From: Pigmentiphaga daeguensis
GTDB lineage: Bacteria > Pseudomonadota > Gammaproteobacteria > Burkholderiales > Burkholderiaceae_B
Direction: 5' to 3'
Assembly: GCF_039523035.1 (NCBI RefSeq)
Contig: NZ_BAAAEN010000012.1
Location: forward strand, 1-64,000
DNA length: 64,000 nt
Part shown: piece by piece, positions 35,923-44,164 of the stretch
How the letters are laid out: each line of letters opens with the position of its first letter
Position numbering within the stretch: the stretch's first letter is position 1
Notes under the pieces: generated by a model
What the model saw: the letters and a program-made list of their open reading frames with translations, nothing else
What the model was told of the DNA's origin: nothing
Databases searched by the model: none
Position numbers and translations under genes: made by a program

Positions 35923-36252
35923 TTACTTGCCCCGGCTGGCCTTGCTCACATACAGCGCCAGCGCCTCGATATCCGCGTCGCTCATGGCGGCCTTGAACGA
36001 CGGCATGCTGCCGATGCCGTCGCGCAGCGCGCGGGCAACGCGGGGAGCGTCGGGTTGCAATTCGTCCAGCACGGGGCCGATGGTGCCTTCGGCACCGGCA
36101 TCCTTGAGGGTGTGGCACACGGCGCAGGCCGGGGTGGCGGTGGTGAACAGTTTCTTGCCGCGCGCCATTTGCGCGGCGTCGTCGGCGGCATGCGCCGTGG
36201 TGGCGGCCAGGGCCGAGAAGGCCAGCGTACAGAAGGTAAGGACGTTCTTCAT
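35923..36252 (-). CDS. Periplasmic c-type cytochrome, SorB-type electron acceptor
   Basis: 109 residues with a signal peptide ending TTAHA|ADDAA near residue 23. Seen: one heme-binding CxxCH (CAVCH, about residue 43-47) and a methionine ligand candidate in GSMPSFKAAMSDADIEALALYVSK, the class-I cytochrome c layout. It follows the SorA-type molybdoprotein gene on the same strand. Known: SorB accepts electrons from the sulfite-oxidising SorA subunit and passes them to the respiratory chain. It is inferred to be that partner here. The gap to the sorA-like gene holds two strong hairpins. Confidence 0.88.
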   Translation of the reverse strand: MKNVLTFCTLAFSALAATTAHAADDAAQMARGKKLFTTATPACAVCHTLKDAGAEGTIGPVLDELQPDAPRVARALRDGIGSMPSFKAAMSDADIEALALYVSKASRGK

Positions 36253-36279
36253 GTCTAGAGTGTTGGCTTGAGGAGAGAC

Positions 36280-36325
36280 ATGCCCCGGGGAGTGCCCCGG
36301 GGCATACCGTCGCCTAGGCGACGGT
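36280..36325. repeat. Two adjacent perfect hairpins between the sorA-like and cytochrome genes
   Basis: ATGCCCCGGGG-agtg-CCCCGGGGCAT (36280-36305) is an 11-bp perfect stem. Directly after it, ACCGTCGCC-TA-GGCGACGGT (36306-36325) is a 9-bp perfect stem that contains the stop codon of the sorA-like gene. The pair could protect or attenuate the mRNA between the two subunit genes. Confidence 0.7.
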
Positions 36326-37534
36326 GATGGTGACGGCGTGATCGGCCCAACTGGTGTTGTTGTAGCCGCTCTGGTTTTCACCGCGCGTTTCGGGCTGGAC
36401 GTTGCCCTGGTCGTCGGTGGCGCGGCTGGCCAGCACGTGCTTGCCCTTGGGCAGGGTGGCCTGCAGCACGAACTGGCGCCAGGCGTACTTGCCCATGTCG
36501 GGGCCCACCAGGCGTGCGGCGCGCCAGGTCTTGCCGCCGTCCAGCGAGACTTCCACGCCCTTGATGCCATGCAGACCGCCGAAGGCCACGCCGTGGATCT
36601 GCACGGTGCCGGCCGCCTGGGTGCCGTCCTCGGGAACGGGGCTGTTGATCCAGGACTTGACGCTCATCTCCTGCACCGAGGGCTGGCTGGGGTCGCCCTT
36701 GCCGCCCGGGGGCGTGATGCGGTAGCCGTGCGACATGATGCGGGCGTCGCTTTCCTTGGGGGTGAAGGCGAGCTGCTTGATGTACTTGATGTTGTTGACG
36801 CCGGTGTAGCCGGGCACGATCAGGCGCAACGGGCCGCCGTGGGCCAGGGGGATGGGCTCGCCGTTCAGTTCCCAGGCCAGGATGGCGTCCTGCATGGCGG
36901 CGACGGGAACGGAGCGTTCGACGATGACGGTCTTGGGGTCGATGCCGGCCGGCAGCACTTCGCCGCCGGTGCCGGTCATGTAGGGCACGCCGTCGATCAG
37001 GCCGCCCAGGGCCTGGACGACGTCGCGCACGGGCACGCCGCTCCAGGTCACGCAGCCGGCGGCGCCGACCGTCCAAGGAGTGCCGCTGGGCTTGCTGGGG
37101 AAGAAGCCGCGGCCGTTGCCCGAGCATTGCAGCACCATGGTGACGGTTTCCAGCCCCAGGGTCTTGAGCTCGCGCAGGCTCAGGGTCCTGGGCTGCCTGA
37201 CGCCGGCGACCTGCAGTTGCCAGGCGTCGCGGTCGGCCACGATGGATTCGGAGGGCGTGGGCAGGTTGTTGCGTACGTACAGCTGGTTGGTGGGCGTGAC
37301 CACGCTGGTGCCGAAGGCGCTGCGCTTGGTTTCGATGGTGGTGCTGCTGTGCACGACGACCGCGTCGGCGTTCTTCCAGCCGGCGTAGCCGGGCAGGGGT
37401 TTGGCCGCCGCAGGGGCGGCGGCCTGGGCCAGGGCCTGGCCGTGCAGGCCCGCCAGTCCGGCGGTCGCGGCCACGGTGGCGCCGCCCGCGAGCAGGCGGC
37501 GGCGGGGCAGGGAGGTGGGGGTGGTGTCTTGCAT
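36314..37534 (-). CDS. Molybdopterin sulfite dehydrogenase, SorA type
   Basis: 406 residues. It oxidises sulfite to sulfate in the periplasm with a molybdenum cofactor. Seen: a twin-arginine signal (PRRRLLAGGATVAATAGLAG), the molybdenum cysteine in TMVLQCSGNGRGF, SGTPWTVGAAGCVTWSGVPVRDVV, GGPLRLIVPGYTGVNNIKYIKQL, and the C-terminal dimerisation domain with VEVSLDGGKTWRAARLV. The molybdenum and Moco-binding residues and the dimerisation fold are typical of the sulfite oxidase family. SoxC-like proteins are alternatives, but the sequence around the cysteine and the adjacent mono-heme cytochrome favour SorA. It lies 35 bases after an anti-sigma candidate. Confidence 0.88.
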   Translation of the reverse strand: MQDTTPTSLPRRRLLAGGATVAATAGLAGLHGQALAQAAAPAAAKPLPGYAGWKNADAVVVHSSTTIETKRSAFGTSVVTPTNQLYVRNNLPTPSESIVADRDAWQLQVAGVRQPRTLSLRELKTLGLETVTMVLQCSGNGRGFFPSKPSGTPWTVGAAGCVTWSGVPVRDVVQALGGLIDGVPYMTGTGGEVLPAGIDPKTVIVERSVPVAAMQDAILAWELNGEPIPLAHGGPLRLIVPGYTGVNNIKYIKQLAFTPKESDARIMSHGYRITPPGGKGDPSQPSVQEMSVKSWINSPVPEDGTQAAGTVQIHGVAFGGLHGIKGVEVSLDGGKTWRAARLVGPDMGKYAWRQFVLQATLPKGKHVLASRATDDQGNVQPETRGENQSGYNNTSWADHAVTITVA

Positions 37535-37569
37535 GGTCTCTCCTTGTTGTTGTGGATGAGAACGGGAAA

Positions 37570-38160
37570 TCAGGACGCGGGGGCGGTTTCGGGTTGCCCC
37601 AGCGCGCGCGAGGCCACGGACAGGGCCTGTTTCTTCTGGGCGATGAGTATCAGCGGGCGGCCTTCGTGCGAGCGCACGACTTTCCAGTAGGTGTTGGCCC
37701 ACCAGCCCTCGCCGTCGGGAATCTGCTGGAACTGCTCGAAGGACAGCACGGTGACGATGCCGCCTTTCTCGAAGAAGGTGGTCAGGTGGTAGGCGCGTTC
37801 CCGGCCGATGTCGCAGGGGCGCATCAACTGGATGTAGCCGGGCAGCGCCTGCTGCGGCGGGAGGTCCAGGTGGCGCGCCATTTCCGTGGCGGGCAGGAAG
37901 CTGCCGCGCAGCGTGCGCTCGTAGTATTCGTGCTCGATGGCCGAGCGCACCAGTTCGGGCGGGCGCATGGCGAAGACGGCGCCGGCCGCCGAGCCGGCGA
38001 CCAGCACGGCTGCCAGCATGCCGCGCAGGCCGCGCCGCGCGTGCCAGGGCGTGTGGCGCAGGAGGTGCGCGGGCGGATCGCCCGGTTCGAACGCCAGGGC
38101 CAGCTCGGCGCGGGCGCGCAGGTCGAATTCCGTGTCTTGGAGGCTGTCGTCGCAATTCAT
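37570..38160 (-). CDS. Membrane anti-sigma factor candidate (DUF3379-like)
   Basis: 196 residues. Seen: a cytosolic N-terminus of about 45 residues (LRARAELALAFEPGDPPAHLL, a helical segment able to bind a sigma factor), one transmembrane segment at about 47-66 (GMLAAVLVAGSAAGAVFA), and a periplasmic domain with LPGYIQLMRPCDIGRERAYHLTTFFEKGGIVTVLSFEQF. Its ATG overlaps the stop of the ECF sigma gene in an ATGA arrangement, the usual sigma/anti-sigma coupling. The periplasmic domain, with a conserved-looking cysteine, would sense an unknown signal, possibly sulfite or redox stress. It shows no CHCC zinc motif. Confidence 0.75.
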   Translation of the reverse strand: MNCDDSLQDTEFDLRARAELALAFEPGDPPAHLLRHTPWHARRGLRGMLAAVLVAGSAAGAVFAMRPPELVRSAIEHEYYERTLRGSFLPATEMARHLDLPPQQALPGYIQLMRPCDIGRERAYHLTTFFEKGGIVTVLSFEQFQQIPDGEGWWANTYWKVVRSHEGRPLILIAQKKQALSVASRALGQPETAPAS

Positions 38161-38711
38161 GGGGTTTGTTTTCGCAGCGGTATGACACTGGCCGCCGTGT
38201 CCGGCGCGGCAGGGCGCGGGGGAGCTTGCAGGGCGGCCTTCAAGGCATCGCGGGCGCGCGCCAGGCGCGACAGCACGGTGCCGGGCGCGATGTCCAGCGC
38301 CTCGGCCATCAGGGCCGTGGGCATGTCGTCGAAGTAGTACAGCACCAGCACTTCGCGGTGGATGGGGGCGATGCGGGACAGGGCCTTGACCACGTCAAGT
38401 TGCTCGTCCAGCGCATGGGCGCGGGGGTCGGCTTCTTCCTCGACCCGGCCGTCCCCTTGCAGGCTCGTCTGGGCCGGATCGAGATTGCGGAAGGCATGGC
38501 GCCGCATGATCTGGAACAGCCAGGCGCGCGCCATGGCCGGATCGCGCAACTGGTGGCGAAAGCGCCAGGCGCTGGTGAAGCAGTCCTGCACCACGTCCTC
38601 GGCGATCGCCCGGGAGCCGGTCAGGGCCCAGGCGCTGCGCAGCAGGAAACGATAGTGTTCGCGCACCCATTGGTTGTAGCGCGACTCGGCGGAAGAGATC
38701 ATGTCGTACAA
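38157..38711 (-). CDS. ECF sigma factor controlling the sulfite dehydrogenase operon
   Basis: 184 residues from MYDMISSAE (38702 is an alternative start). Seen: region 2 with HYRFLLRSAWALTGSRAIAEDVVQDCFTSAWRFRHQ and RAWLFQIMRRHAFRNL, and region 4 with IHREVLVLYYFDDMPTALMAEALDIAPGTVLSRLARARDALK. This is a typical ECF sigma. The gene is first in a minus-strand operon of sigma, anti-sigma, sorA-like and cytochrome c genes; targets presumably include this operon. Two GGGAAT hexamers (minus strand, 38757-38762 and 38733-38738) lie upstream and could be promoter elements, but the match to a known ECF promoter is not established. Confidence 0.88.
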   Translation of the reverse strand: MYDMISSAESRYNQWVREHYRFLLRSAWALTGSRAIAEDVVQDCFTSAWRFRHQLRDPAMARAWLFQIMRRHAFRNLDPAQTSLQGDGRVEEEADPRAHALDEQLDVVKALSRIAPIHREVLVLYYFDDMPTALMAEALDIAPGTVLSRLARARDALKAALQAPPRPAAPDTAASVIPLRKQTP

Positions 38712-38772
38712 GAGCGCGCCGGGCGGGGTTTCATTCCCTCCGGCGAGGGTAAGGGTATTCCCTGATGAGACA

Positions 38773-39738
38773 TCACGCCCCCGGCGTCACGATGCGGGCT
38801 CCCTTCCAGACGCCATCGGCCACCAGCGCCTCGCACTGCGTCCGCAGCATCCGCAGGAATTGCCACAGTCCGGTCGTCATGGAGCGGTTGTTCGCATAGG
38901 CGATGACGAGCCGGCGCGACAGGTCGGGCTTGCGGATGGGCAGCGCCGCGAGCCGGCCTGTCTCGACCTCGTCGTGCACGCCGGAGAAGGGCAGCACCGT
39001 GCAGGCCAGATCCGTCATCGGCATCTGCTTGGTCAGCGTGAGCGAAGTGTCGAACTCGTGGCGCACGTCCAGGCGCACCCGGTGCACCGCCGCCTGGTCT
39101 TCCAGCAGCTCGCGCAAGCCGTGGGGGCGGCTGGGCAGGGACAGGGGGAAATCCCCCAACTGCGAGAAGCTGACGGATTTCTTGTTGCGGGCTCGAGCGG
39201 GCGTCATGACCAGGCATAGCTCTTCGTCCATCAGCGGGTCGGCATGCAGGCCCGCGATCGGGATCATCGTATAGAGCAGCGCGAAGTCCAGGTGTCCCCG
39301 GTGCAGGGAGTCGACCAGGGCGCGATGGAAGCCTTCGACGACGTGCATGCGCAGGGTCGGCAGCGTCGTCCTTACAGTGCTCAGGAGCCGTGGGCCCAGG
39401 ATGTTGGCGATGGATGGCGGCAGGCCCATGGTGACCTGGCGCAGGCCGGCATCCTCGACTTCCGCCATGGCAAGCCGGCGTCCGTTCAGCAACTGCTCGA
39501 AGCCCGGCAGCACGGCTTCGTAAAGGCGCCGCCCCGCCGCCGTCAGCGTCACGCCCCGGCCCACGCGCTCGAACAGGCGGGCATGCATCTCCCGTTCCAG
39601 TTTCAGGACGTGGCGGCTGAACGTCGGCTGGCTGACTCCGGCGCTGAGCGCGCCGCGCGAGAGCGATCCCGCCTGCGCGGCCAGCACGAAGAAGTGCAGC
39701 GACGTGAAGTCGGCGTTCTGGAGTTCACCGAATTTCAT
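38773..39738 (-). CDS. LysR-family transcriptional regulator of the downstream catabolic operon
   Basis: 321 residues. Seen: the helix-turn-helix FTSLHFFVLAAQAGSLSRGALSAGVSQPTFSRHVLKLEREMHARLFERVGRGVTLT, followed by the effector domain with RQVTMGLPPSIANILGPRLLSTVRT. It resembles Nac/Cbl-group LysR proteins. It is divergent from the Bug gene at 39848 with a perfect dyad between them, so it is the probable regulator of the operon 39848-50905. Start chosen at MKFGELQNAD; a longer open frame upstream runs into the divergent promoter and is unlikely. Confidence 0.92.
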   Translation of the reverse strand: MKFGELQNADFTSLHFFVLAAQAGSLSRGALSAGVSQPTFSRHVLKLEREMHARLFERVGRGVTLTAAGRRLYEAVLPGFEQLLNGRRLAMAEVEDAGLRQVTMGLPPSIANILGPRLLSTVRTTLPTLRMHVVEGFHRALVDSLHRGHLDFALLYTMIPIAGLHADPLMDEELCLVMTPARARNKKSVSFSQLGDFPLSLPSRPHGLRELLEDQAAVHRVRLDVRHEFDTSLTLTKQMPMTDLACTVLPFSGVHDEVETGRLAALPIRKPDLSRRLVIAYANNRSMTTGLWQFLRMLRTQCEALVADGVWKGARIVTPGA

Positions 39739-39749
39739 GGCCGGCGCCT

Positions 39750-39767
39750 TTATTCGATAGTGAATAA
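39750..39767. promoter_or_regulatory. LysR operator candidate TTATTC-N6-GAATAA
   Basis: Perfect 6-6-6 dyad in A+T-rich DNA 12 bases upstream of the LysR start codon and 80 bases from the Bug start. Spacing and location fit the T-N11-A operator logic of LysR proteins. Confidence 0.5.
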
Positions 39768-39847
39768 CAAGTATACGAATTTGCATGCCATGGCGGCTCG
39801 CGGCCCAGTAGAGTGGGAGCCACAACACAAAGCACAGGAGACATGCC

Positions 39848-40813
39848 ATGGCCTTCATCCGGGTACTCGTCATGCTTGGCGCATTGGCCGTGTTCAACCA
39901 TGCCGCACAGGCCCAGGACTACCCGGACAGGCCCTTGCGCCTGGTCGTCCCGTTCTCGGCCGGCGGCGTCACCGATCTGGTGGCGCGGATCTACGCCGGC
40001 GAACTGGGCAAGGGGCTGGGGCAGACGGTGGTGGTGGAGAACAAGACGGGCGCGGCCGGCGCGGTCGCCATGGATGCGGTCAAGCAGGCGGCGCCGGACG
40101 GCTACACCCTGATGCTGGCGACGATAGGCACCCAGGCCCTCAACCCCGCGCTGCTGCCGAACCTGCGCTATGCGCCGGGCGACCTGGACTACGTGACCAT
40201 GCTGACCACCGTGCCGCAACTGCTGGTGGTGAACGCGAAGTCGCCGATACGCACGGTGGCCGAACTCGTGGACCATGCGAAAAAGCATCCGGGCAAGCTG
40301 TCCTACGGTTCGTCGGGCATCGGTTCCGCGCCGCACCTGGCGGTCGAGATTTTCGCCTCGCGGGCCGGTTTCCGGGCCGTGCACGTGCCCTATCGGGGCA
40401 GTTCGCAATCGATCACGGACCTGATCGCGGGGCAGCTCGATTTCATGATCGATCCCGTGACGACGACCCTGCCGTACATCCATTCCGGGAAACTGCGGGC
40501 GCTGGCCGTATCGACGCCCCAGCGCCTGCCCGCGCTGCCGGACCTGCCGACCATCGCGGAGTCCGGATATGCCGACTATGACGTGGGCGTGTGGAACACC
40601 ATCGCGGTGCTCAACGGTACGCCGCGCCCCATCGTCAAGCGCCTGGCCGCGGAATCGGCCCGTATCCTGGCTTCCGAGCCCGTACGCAAGCGGCTGCTGG
40701 AGGTGGGCGCGGTGCCCGTTCCGGCGTCGCCGGACGAGACCCGCGCGTTCGTGGAGCGGGAGCAGGCCAAGTACCTGCAGATCGTCCGCGATGCCAACCT
40801 GAAGGTGGAATAG
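39848..40813 (+). CDS. Bug/TctC-family periplasmic solute-binding protein
   Basis: 321 residues, preceded by an AGGAGA ribosome-binding site. Signal peptide ends NHAAQAQ|DYPDRPL near residue 23. Seen: YPDRPLRLVVPFSAGGVTDLVARIYA, VVENKTGAAGAVAMDAVKQAAPDGYT, HVPYRGSSQSITDLIAGQLDF. It is the first gene of the catabolic operon and is divergent from the LysR gene, so it probably binds that pathway's growth substrate. It is followed two bases later by an SDR gene. It carries no TctA/TctB partners. Confidence 0.93.
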   Translation: MAFIRVLVMLGALAVFNHAAQAQDYPDRPLRLVVPFSAGGVTDLVARIYAGELGKGLGQTVVVENKTGAAGAVAMDAVKQAAPDGYTLMLATIGTQALNPALLPNLRYAPGDLDYVTMLTTVPQLLVVNAKSPIRTVAELVDHAKKHPGKLSYGSSGIGSAPHLAVEIFASRAGFRAVHVPYRGSSQSITDLIAGQLDFMIDPVTTTLPYIHSGKLRALAVSTPQRLPALPDLPTIAESGYADYDVGVWNTIAVLNGTPRPIVKRLAAESARILASEPVRKRLLEVGAVPVPASPDETRAFVEREQAKYLQIVRDANLKVE

Positions 40814-40815
40814 GC

Positions 40816-41592
40816 ATGGATCTCGGTCTGCAAGGACGCCGTGCCCTGGTGTGCGCGGCCAGCAGCGGCCTCGGGCTGGCCTGCGCGCAGGCGCTGGCCG
40901 GCGAGGGCGTGGAGGTGGTCATCGTCGGAAGGGACCCGGCCCGGCTGGACGCCGCGGCGCGGCACATCGCCGGCACCGGCGCCAGGGCGGCGGTGACGAC
41001 CGTCGTCGCCGATCTGTCGGATCCACGGGTATGCGGCGAGCTGCCGAGCCGCACCGGCGTTCCGGACATCCTCGTCACCAATGGCGGCGGGCCGCCGGTA
41101 CGGCATGACGCGACCGGCATCGACGGCGCGCTGTGGGAATCGGCGATGAACGGCCTCTTCCATGGTCCCAGGGCATTGATCGGCGCTTGTGTGGACGGGA
41201 TGCGTGCGCGGGGCTTCGGCCGCATCGTCAACATCTCTTCCGCCGCGGTGCTGAGTCCGCGCTCCGGATTCGCGCTGTCGGTGTCGCCCCGCGCGGCGCT
41301 CATCGCCTTCTGCGACCTGGTGGCGCGCGAGGTCGCGCCGTACGGCGTGACGGTGAACCATCTGCTGCCGCACAGCATCGAGACACAAAGGCTGCGCGAC
41401 AACCTGGCGGCCGAGGCCGCCAATCTGGGAATCGGCGCGGACGAGCTGCGCGCACGCCGCGTGGCCTCGATTCCCGTGCGGCGAGCGGGCCGGCCACAGG
41501 AGCTCGGCGCCTATTGCGCATTCCTGTGCGGCGCGCAGGCAGGCTATGTGACGGGGCGCAGGCACGTCATCGACGGTGGGACCTATATCTGA
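40816..41592 (+). CDS. Short-chain dehydrogenase-like protein lacking the YxxxK active site
   Basis: 258 residues. Seen: the N-terminal nucleotide-binding region RRALVCAASSGLGLACAQALAGEGVEVVIVGRD, NNG-like NGGG at about residue 90, and NISSAAVLSPRSGFALSVSPRAALIAFCDLVAREVAPYGVTVNHLLPHSIET. Odd: where classical enzymes carry YxxxK, this protein has SVSPR. This occurs in a FabG-like subgroup that lacks the catalytic tyrosine. An oxidoreductase without this tyrosine may use another residue or may not be catalytic. The stop codon overlaps the ATG of the next gene (TGATG). Confidence 0.88.
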   Translation: MDLGLQGRRALVCAASSGLGLACAQALAGEGVEVVIVGRDPARLDAAARHIAGTGARAAVTTVVADLSDPRVCGELPSRTGVPDILVTNGGGPPVRHDATGIDGALWESAMNGLFHGPRALIGACVDGMRARGFGRIVNISSAAVLSPRSGFALSVSPRAALIAFCDLVAREVAPYGVTVNHLLPHSIETQRLRDNLAAEAANLGIGADELRARRVASIPVRRAGRPQELGAYCAFLCGAQAGYVTGRRHVIDGGTYI

Positions 41593-43349
41593 TGGAGATG
41601 GAAACGATGAACGACTCCGCGGCGGCATCGCCGAGCGGCGGCGAGCTGCTGGTGCGTTGCCTGATCGAGCAGCGGGTGGACCTGGCCTTCTGCGTGCCGG
41701 GCGAAAGCTACCTGGATGCGCTGGATGCCTTGTTCGAACAGCGCGGGCGGCTGCGCCTGATCGTGTGCCGCCACGAGGCGGCGGCCGCCAACATGGCCGA
41801 GGCCTACGGCAAGCTGACCGGCAAGCCGGGCGTGTGCTTCGTCACGCGCGGGCCTGGCGCCACGCATGCCAGCATCGCCGTGCATACCGCGCACGAGGAC
41901 GAGACGCCGCTGGTGCTGTTCGTCGGGCAGGTCGCGCGCGGGCACATGGGCCGCGGTGCCTTCCAGGAGGTCGATTACCGCGCCATGTTCGGCGGCATGG
42001 CGAAATGGGTGGCCGAGGTGGATGATCCGGCCCGGCTGCCCGAGATCGTCGCTCGCGCCTTCCAGGTCGCGGCCGGCGGCCGGCCCGGTCCGGTCGTGCT
42101 GGCGCTGCCGGAGGATGTGCTGGAAGCGCGAACCCCCGCTCCCGTCGCGCCGTCGCGCGCGTGGTCGCGGCTCGGCATCGAACCGACGGCGGCCGCGCTG
42201 GCCCAGGTGCATGGCGAACTGGCGCGCGCCCGCAAGCCACTGCTGGTCGTGGGCGGCGGCGGGTGGAGCGCGCAGGCGTCCGAAGCCCTGGCCGACTTCG
42301 CGCGAACCCTGCGGCTGCCGGTCGTGGCCGAGTTCCGCTGCCAGGACTACCTGGACAATCGCCACGACAGCTATGCCGGCGACCTGGGGCTGTCGACCAA
42401 TCCGGCGCTGGCGGCCCGCGTGCGCGACAGCGACCTGCTGCTGGTGCTGGGCGGCCGGTTGTCGGAAGCCTTGACCGGCGGCTATCGGCTGGTCGACGTG
42501 CCTCGGCCGCGCCAGCGGATGATCCATGTGCATGCCGACGTCGATGAGCTGGGCCGCGTCTACCAGGCCGACGTCCTCGTGCCCGCGACGCCGGAGGCTT
42601 TCCTGCGTGCGGCGCTGGCGGCCCGCCAGCCGTCGCTCGCGGCGGATCCTTCATGGCAGGACTGGACGCGCGCGGCCCGGTCCGATTATCTGCGCTTCCT
42701 CGCGCCCACGCGGGAAGGTGGCACCGTCGACATGGCCCAGGTCGTGGCCACACTGGACCAGGAACTCGCACCCGATGCCATCGTGACCAACGGCGCGGGC
42801 AACTACACCACCTGGCTGCACCGGCACTACCGCTACAAGCATTTCCGCGGCCAGCTCGCGCCGCTGAACGGCGCCATGGGCTACGGCCTGCCCGCGGCCA
42901 TCGCGGCCAAGATCCACGAGCCGCGGCGACAGGTCGTGTGCCTGGCGGGCGACGGCTGCTTCCTGATGAACGTGCAGGAGCTGGAGACGGCCGTCCGCTA
43001 CAACGCCGCCATCGTCGTCGTGGTCGTGGCCAACGGTTCGTACGGCACGATCCGCGCCCACCAGGAGCGGCGCTTTCCCGGGCGGGTCTACGCGACCGAC
43101 ATCGGCAACCCCGATTTCGTGGCGCTGGCCCGCTCCTTCGGATTGTCCGCCGAGCGGGTCACGCGCCACGAGGACTTCGCGCCGGCGCTTCGGCGGGCGC
43201 TGGACGCGGGCGTGCCGAGCCTGATCGAGCTGCCTACCGAGATCGAACACCTCAGCGCCCAAAGCCGGCTGTCCGCCGTCCGCGATCGCGCGCTCGCCGC
43301 GGCGCGCCTGCATTCTTCCCAACCCCAGGTTCCAGGAACGCCAGCATGA
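41592..43349 (+). CDS. Thiamine-diphosphate enzyme, acetolactate synthase/benzoylformate decarboxylase family
   Basis: 585 residues (ATG at 41607 also possible). Seen: the N-terminal PYR domain with catalytic glutamate in CRHEAAAANMAEAYGKLTGKPGVCF, a central FAD/ADP-type domain around residues 195-340, and a C-terminal PP domain with GDGCFLMNVQELETAVRY (GDG) and then NGSYGT, the ThDP-binding signature. Known: the family cleaves or joins 2-oxo acids. It follows the SDR gene directly and precedes an HpaI-type aldolase by a 4-base overlap, consistent with a 2-oxo acid intermediate in the pathway. The substrate cannot be read from sequence. Confidence 0.9.
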   Translation: MEMETMNDSAAASPSGGELLVRCLIEQRVDLAFCVPGESYLDALDALFEQRGRLRLIVCRHEAAAANMAEAYGKLTGKPGVCFVTRGPGATHASIAVHTAHEDETPLVLFVGQVARGHMGRGAFQEVDYRAMFGGMAKWVAEVDDPARLPEIVARAFQVAAGGRPGPVVLALPEDVLEARTPAPVAPSRAWSRLGIEPTAAALAQVHGELARARKPLLVVGGGGWSAQASEALADFARTLRLPVVAEFRCQDYLDNRHDSYAGDLGLSTNPALAARVRDSDLLLVLGGRLSEALTGGYRLVDVPRPRQRMIHVHADVDELGRVYQADVLVPATPEAFLRAALAARQPSLAADPSWQDWTRAARSDYLRFLAPTREGGTVDMAQVVATLDQELAPDAIVTNGAGNYTTWLHRHYRYKHFRGQLAPLNGAMGYGLPAAIAAKIHEPRRQVVCLAGDGCFLMNVQELETAVRYNAAIVVVVVANGSYGTIRAHQERRFPGRVYATDIGNPDFVALARSFGLSAERVTRHEDFAPALRRALDAGVPSLIELPTEIEHLSAQSRLSAVRDRALAAARLHSSQPQVPGTPA

Positions 43350-44137
43350 TTCCCAATCCTCTCGTCAAGAAACTCGCCGCTTCGCAGACCGTCCTGGGCG
43401 TCGCGGTGCGCCAGGCCCGCACCGTGGACATCGCGCGGATCATGAAGACCGCGGGCTACGATTTCCTGTTCATCGACACGGAACACACCCCCGTGCCGGC
43501 CGACGTCGTGAGCCAGATCTGCCAGGCCGCCCTGGGTTCGGGTATCGCGCCCATCGTGCGCACGCCCAACCTCGAGCGCGTCCACGCCATCCATGCGCTG
43601 GACAGCGGCGCGCAAGGCCTGGTGTTTCCCCACGTGGAGAACGCCGACGAGGCGCGGCACATCGTCGACATCTGCCGCTATGCGCCGGCGGGCCACCGCT
43701 CCATGGCCTATGGCCTGCCGCACGTCGAGTTCGCCAGCCACGACCCTCGCGAGCTGATGGACTTCGTGAACCGCGAAACGCTGATCGCCGTCATGCTGGA
43801 GACGCCCGAGGCCATCGAGCGCTGCGAGGAGATCGCGGCCGTGCCGGGCATAGACATCCTTCACGTGGGCACGCAGGACCTGTCGGCCGAGATGGGCATC
43901 CCGGGCGAGGTGGGCGCGCCGGCCGTCGCGCAGGCCATCGAGCGGGTATCGCGCGCCTGCGCGGCCCATGGCAAGGTGCTGGGCGTGGGCGGGTGCTACG
44001 ACCCCGAGTTCATCCGGCGCTACGTCACCCAGGCGCGAGCCCGGTTCTTCGTGGTCGGCAGCGACCTCGGCTACCTGCTGGGCGCCGCCCGCGCGCAGTC
44101 CGCCAAGGTGCGCGCGTCGCTGGAAACCCTGGGCTGA
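43346..44137 (+). CDS. HpcH/HpaI-family class II pyruvate aldolase
   Basis: 263 residues. Seen: IPNPLVKKLAASQTVLGVAVR at the N-terminus, FLFIDTEHTPVPADVV (catalytic histidine and metal region), VRTPNLERVHAIHALDSGAQGLVFPHVENADEA, MLETPEAIERCEEI with the metal-binding glutamate, and HVGTQDLSAEMGIPGE with the metal aspartate. Known: HpaI cleaves 4-hydroxy-2-oxoheptanedioate and related 4-hydroxy-2-oxo acids to pyruvate plus an aldehyde. Its ATG overlaps the stop of the ThDP gene (ATGA). An RraA-type aldolase follows. The aldehyde could be passed to the aldehyde dehydrogenase encoded at 46069. Confidence 0.92.
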   Translation: MIPNPLVKKLAASQTVLGVAVRQARTVDIARIMKTAGYDFLFIDTEHTPVPADVVSQICQAALGSGIAPIVRTPNLERVHAIHALDSGAQGLVFPHVENADEARHIVDICRYAPAGHRSMAYGLPHVEFASHDPRELMDFVNRETLIAVMLETPEAIERCEEIAAVPGIDILHVGTQDLSAEMGIPGEVGAPAVAQAIERVSRACAAHGKVLGVGGCYDPEFIRRYVTQARARFFVVGSDLGYLLGAARAQSAKVRASLETLG

Positions 44138-44164
44138 ACGGCCATGGCCGAGGAGCAAACCATC

